Assembly (NCBI GenBank): GCA_018433975.1
Contig: JAHDQE010000048.1
Coordinates: 1-64,000 of the forward strand
Direction of reading: 5' to 3'
DNA length: 64,000 nt
Origin: Ornatilinea sp.
GTDB taxonomy: Bacteria > Chloroflexota > Anaerolineae > Anaerolineales > Anaerolineaceae
Part shown: positions 61,036 to 64,000 of the stretch, piece by piece
Numbering within the stretch: the first letter of the stretch is position 1
Layout: each line of letters begins with the position of its first letter
Translations under genes and position numbers: made by a program
Notes under the pieces: model-generated
Database searches by the model: none
What the model was told of the DNA's origin: nothing
The model's input: the letters and a program-made list of their open reading frames with translations, nothing else

Positions 61036-62532
61036 ATGAAATCAAATTACCGTTTTTCATGGCTGCAGTGGGGAGTTTTATTTTCCCTTTTGTTGATCCT
61101 TGTCTCAGGGGTAGTCTATCCGGTTCAGGCTGCAGAATTTGACAATGATGGTTTTGTCGGCTCGGATGAAGTGATCAATGACGATCTTTTTCTGAACAGT
61201 TCCACCGTACAGATGAACGGGACCGTTAATGGCATCCTCGTTGCAAATGGAGAGACCATCACAATTAATGGAACCGTTCATGGAGATGTGTTTGCCTTTG
61301 GCGCAGTCGTCGATATTGCCAAAGATGCCGTCATTGATGGCAATTTGTTTGCCGGAGCCGCCAGTGTAACCGTCTCAGGCAAGGTAACCGGAAGCATTGC
61401 AAGTGGTTCCTCCAGCATCTATCTGGAAAATGACGCTTCTGTAGGTAAAAACATGTATTATGGCGGATATAGTCTGCAAACGGACCAGGAAGCCTCCATA
61501 GAAAGGGATCTTTTTGCCGGGGTTTATCAGGCCATCCTGAACGGCAGTATTGGTCGGGATGCCAATATTGGCGCAGGCGCCATTGAATTGAACGGGGCCA
61601 TCGGGCGAAACGCTTCTCTCGATGTAGCCTCCAGCAGCGAACAGGTTATGTTTTTCAGCCCCGCTCAGTTCATGCCGCCTCAATATCAGGTCGGTATGTC
61701 AGAAATGATCCAGCCGGGCCTCCGTGTAGCAGAATCCGCTCAGATTGCGGGAAAATTAATTTACACTAGCCCGGAAAACCAGCAAGGCCAGATTGAAACC
61801 CAACCTCAGGGTGGAGTTGTCTTCCAAACACCCGTGCCGGATGAAAAATCAACGGGGACCACCACGGTTTCAGAGACTGAGAAACCTTCAAGCCCCTGGG
61901 CGAACAGAGTCGGACGGACCGCTCTCCGCTGGATCAAAAATGGGGCACGTAACCTGATCAGTCTGTTGATCCTGGGCGGAATCGCAATCTGGTTGATTCC
62001 TTCCCTGCTCGTAAAAGCATCCAAAAAAGCCGGTGAAGAAACGCTTCCGGCAGCAGGTTACGGTTTCCTTGCATGGCTGATTGGGTATATTGGGGTATTC
62101 ATTGCCGGTCTGGTCATCCTCTCGGTAGGATTGTTCCTCAGCCTGGTCACAATTGGAGGGCTTAGCAAAGCCTTCTTCGGGATCAGCTTCTCCGGCCTTG
62201 GCCTGGCATTCTCTGTCTTCTTGCTCATGGTCTCTTATGGCAGCAAACTCGTGGTGGCCTATCTGGCTGGGGATTGGATGCTCAACAAACTTTCTTCCAA
62301 ACCGGTTGAAAGTAAAATCTGGCCAATGGTTTTAGGTGTGTTTGTTTACACGCTTTTACGCAGCATCCCCTTCATTGGCTGGTTGTTTGGGGCCGTCGTC
62401 ACAGTAATTGGGTTGGGAGCCATGTGGTTGGTATATCAAAACTGGCGGAACTCCTCCAAAGAAGGCAAAGAAGGAGGAGAACCCGAAGTAGTTACAACAT
62501 TATCCGAACCGGGCGAAGAACCGGTCGAATAA
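61036..62532 (+). CDS. Secreted polymer-forming (bactofilin-like repeat) membrane protein
   Basis: A 498-residue protein. A signal peptide (to about residue 32, VYPVQAAEF) leads to a right-handed beta-helix-like region (about 40-215). That region is made of short repeats such as VQMNGTVNGILVANG, ITINGTVHGDVFAFGAVV and AVIDGNLFAGAASV, as in polymer-forming cytoskeletal proteins. A Thr/Pro linker, then four or five transmembrane helices (about 315-480) follow. Bactofilins proper are cytosolic and lack this membrane part. An acidic C-terminal tail closes it. AAGGAG precedes the ATG. Confidence 0.78.
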   Translation: MKSNYRFSWLQWGVLFSLLLILVSGVVYPVQAAEFDNDGFVGSDEVINDDLFLNSSTVQMNGTVNGILVANGETITINGTVHGDVFAFGAVVDIAKDAVIDGNLFAGAASVTVSGKVTGSIASGSSSIYLENDASVGKNMYYGGYSLQTDQEASIERDLFAGVYQAILNGSIGRDANIGAGAIELNGAIGRNASLDVASSSEQVMFFSPAQFMPPQYQVGMSEMIQPGLRVAESAQIAGKLIYTSPENQQGQIETQPQGGVVFQTPVPDEKSTGTTTVSETEKPSSPWANRVGRTALRWIKNGARNLISLLILGGIAIWLIPSLLVKASKKAGEETLPAAGYGFLAWLIGYIGVFIAGLVILSVGLFLSLVTIGGLSKAFFGISFSGLGLAFSVFLLMVSYGSKLVVAYLAGDWMLNKLSSKPVESKIWPMVLGVFVYTLLRSIPFIGWLFGAVVTVIGLGAMWLVYQNWRNSSKEGKEGGEPEVVTTLSEPGEEPVE

Positions 62533-62551
62533 TTAACCTTCACCCTATCAA

Positions 62552-62581
62552 AAAATCTCCGGCCTGTGTGCCGGAGATTTT
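62552..62581. terminator. Bidirectional terminator
   Basis: AAAATCTCCGGC (62552-62563) / GCCGGAGATTTT (62570-62581) between convergent genes, with A/T-rich tails on both sides. Confidence 0.85.
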
Positions 62582-62595
62582 TAAATTTATAAGGA

Positions 62596-63924
62596 TCAAA
62601 GCTTCATCGCCAGGAGGGGAATCAGCATTTCCCGGGGGTTTAATCCTCCATGCCGTCCAAGCAGAGGATTCGGTTTATCCGCCCACCACCAATAGTGATC
62701 CTCTTTCGGGAATACCACAAAGTCCCCTACCCTGTCGTTGATTTCCGGGAAGCTGGAAGGGTCCCCAAACACCCCCGACTCCAACGCCGTTCTTCCATCA
62801 ACAACCTCAAATTGCCCGGGCCAGATCGTTTCAATGTCATGAAGAAGGGCTTCCTCATGCCCGGACCGGACAAACAGGAAAGGCAGCCGGTTCTCACAGG
62901 TAGGGACCATGATCAAATGAGAGAGGAATTTAGGATAACGCCTTAATTCAAAAGTCTCTCTTGGAGGCGTATAGATTTGCCCATGGTCGGCCAGAATAAG
63001 GAACAGGGTGTCACCGCTTCCCTGCTGTTCCTGTTCTTTCAGAAAACGCTCCAGAGAAAGACCAAAGCGCGAAACCTCCCAGACCACGCGTTCGTCTTCC
63101 GGTCCAAATCGATGAGACAAGGTATCTACCGTGCTCCAGTAGAGATAGGTATAGGTTTTCTGATGGGTCTTTGTACTCAAAAGATTTTTCAGTGTAACCA
63201 GCAGGTCACTGACAGAACGGTAAGCATACTGTTTCACTCCCGGGAGATGCATTTCAGATAAGCCGGAATGCATAATAGAGTTGTGCATCAGCGAGGAGAC
63301 TTCAATCCCCTGGTTCACCAGATGGGTGCCTAAAGTGGGCACGGGCAGAAAAGAGGTTGGAGAAAAACCGGCCTGGCTCAACGACCCTGTTTCACCGAAG
63401 AATACGGATGGCGCGTGGAAAATCATATTCGCAATCATGCCGTATTCTTTCAACCAGACCTCATACCCGATAATTCCATGCTCCGCCGGCGCTTTACCGG
63501 TCCACAAAGTTGTCAAAGCCGCAGAGGTTGTGCTGGGCAGCACGCTGGTCAGCGGGGCCAGCATAGCCCGTTCGGAAATAGACTGCCAGGCGGCGCTGCC
63601 TTCCATCTCTCCAAAATCCCCTGCCAGCATTTTCTGGTACAGATCGAGTCCAAACCCGTCCATCAGCAGTAAGACAACATGTTGAAAAGGACCGCCGATT
63701 TCACTCATCAGGGAATCGGTAAGCGGGCTCGCGCCAAACGGTTCTGCCGAAAGCCAGCGGCACACGCTTCCGGGAATATTCAACAAAGAAAGGCCCTGAT
63801 AATGGGGATAAATGACATTTCCACTCAGATTCAGCCCATCCATTTTAGATTGTTTGATTTCCTTGAGCCATGTATCAAATTGTCCTTGCATGCAGCCTCC
63901 ATCCTGAGATTGTTTACTCTCCAT
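62596..63924 (-). CDS. Alkaline-phosphatase-superfamily phosphodiesterase
   Basis: A 442-residue protein of the type I phosphodiesterase/nucleotide pyrophosphatase family. First metal ligand Asp in VVLLLMDGFGLDLY, nucleophile Thr in LPSTTSAALTTLWTG, the GIIGYEVWL segment, Asp/His in WSTVDTLSHRFGP, and LILADHGQIYTP. The C-terminal GRHGGLNPREMLIPLL supplies the last His ligand. No signal peptide. The substrate is unknown. The ATG at 63924 has AAAGGAG close upstream. Confidence 0.92.
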   Translation of the reverse strand: MESKQSQDGGCMQGQFDTWLKEIKQSKMDGLNLSGNVIYPHYQGLSLLNIPGSVCRWLSAEPFGASPLTDSLMSEIGGPFQHVVLLLMDGFGLDLYQKMLAGDFGEMEGSAAWQSISERAMLAPLTSVLPSTTSAALTTLWTGKAPAEHGIIGYEVWLKEYGMIANMIFHAPSVFFGETGSLSQAGFSPTSFLPVPTLGTHLVNQGIEVSSLMHNSIMHSGLSEMHLPGVKQYAYRSVSDLLVTLKNLLSTKTHQKTYTYLYWSTVDTLSHRFGPEDERVVWEVSRFGLSLERFLKEQEQQGSGDTLFLILADHGQIYTPPRETFELRRYPKFLSHLIMVPTCENRLPFLFVRSGHEEALLHDIETIWPGQFEVVDGRTALESGVFGDPSSFPEINDRVGDFVVFPKEDHYWWWADKPNPLLGRHGGLNPREMLIPLLAMKL

Positions 63925-63959
63925 AATACTCCTTTAATAGTACCCAAAAGGAAATATTT

Positions 63960-63987
63960 TGTCCCGGACATTGTAAAGGTTAAAATA
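63960..63987 (+). promoter_or_regulatory. Possible plus-strand promoter near the right edge
   Basis: TTGTCC, 16-bp spacer, TAAAAT, pointing out of the window to the right and divergent from the phosphodiesterase gene. The gene it would serve is not visible. Confidence 0.35.
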
Positions 63988-64000
63988 GTTCCATGCCGGT

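Overview
The window is a gene-dense bacterial chromosome segment of moderate GC. It most resembles a non-phototrophic member of the Chloroflexota, class Anaerolineae. That placement is inferred from protein flavour and gene content: an archaeal-type AspRS, many Thr/Pro-rich lipoproteins with 'PTxT' linkers, a CbiM with a fused PDGLE part, and B12-dependent methylmalonyl-CoA enzymes. No rRNA or tRNA gene was seen, so it stays inference.

Layout. 1-8 kb: a 2-hydroxyacid dehydrogenase (cut by the window edge), a P5C dehydrogenase, a DUF429 protein, and serS with a T-box leader followed by a DUF456 protein, then an orphan response regulator. 8-12.2 kb: a replication cluster with a bifunctional nuclease, DnaB helicase, a DnaD-like protein and an unusual double-AAA+ DnaC-type loader. 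12.2-15.3 kb: a cobalamin riboswitch and a BtuFCD-type importer. 15.3-22 kb: a HAD nucleotidase, an S41 protease, an S1-domain protein, pyrG and eno. 22-30 kb: a DUF4173 membrane protein, a selenocysteine-containing redoxin, a hydrolase, a family-5 uracil-DNA glycosylase, queA, ruvB, upp and moaA. 30-35.5 kb: a MoeB/ThiF-like protein, a lipoprotein, a PIG-L deacetylase and a Co/Ni ECF transporter behind a TTGCAA dyad operator. 35.5-36.7 kb: a low-GC patch with an XRE regulator and a decayed IS1595-type transposase. 36.8-43 kb: clpB, a membrane metallopeptidase, tpiA and a Ser/Thr kinase. 43-51.2 kb: OsmC, a cNMP-domain/NifU-like pair, mutM, prs, a GNAT enzyme, AspRS, MeaB and a methylmalonyl-CoA mutase B12 subunit. 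51.2-53.1 kb: an IS110-family element inserted in a tandem repeat array. 53.2-55.3 kb: a chlI/chlD-type chelatase with an A9 frameshift site. 55.4-64 kb: three tandem M42 peptidases, a solute-binding lipoprotein, a polymer-forming membrane protein and a phosphodiesterase.

Cobalt and B12 recur across the window: the riboswitch-controlled importer, the Co/Ni transporter, a chelatase that in non-phototrophs usually serves CobN, and the mutase subunit with its MeaB chaperone.

The strongest unusual signals are these. (1) A UGA-encoded selenocysteine in a redoxin, with a bacterial SECIS hairpin just downstream. (2) An IS110 element whose upstream non-coding end holds a plausible bridge RNA with donor and target guides, CT cores on both sides, and a sigma70 promoter that forms only when the ends join in a circle. 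(3) A -1 frameshift site joining ChlI to a VWA domain that has no start codon of its own. (4) A tandem-duplicated AAA+ helicase loader.
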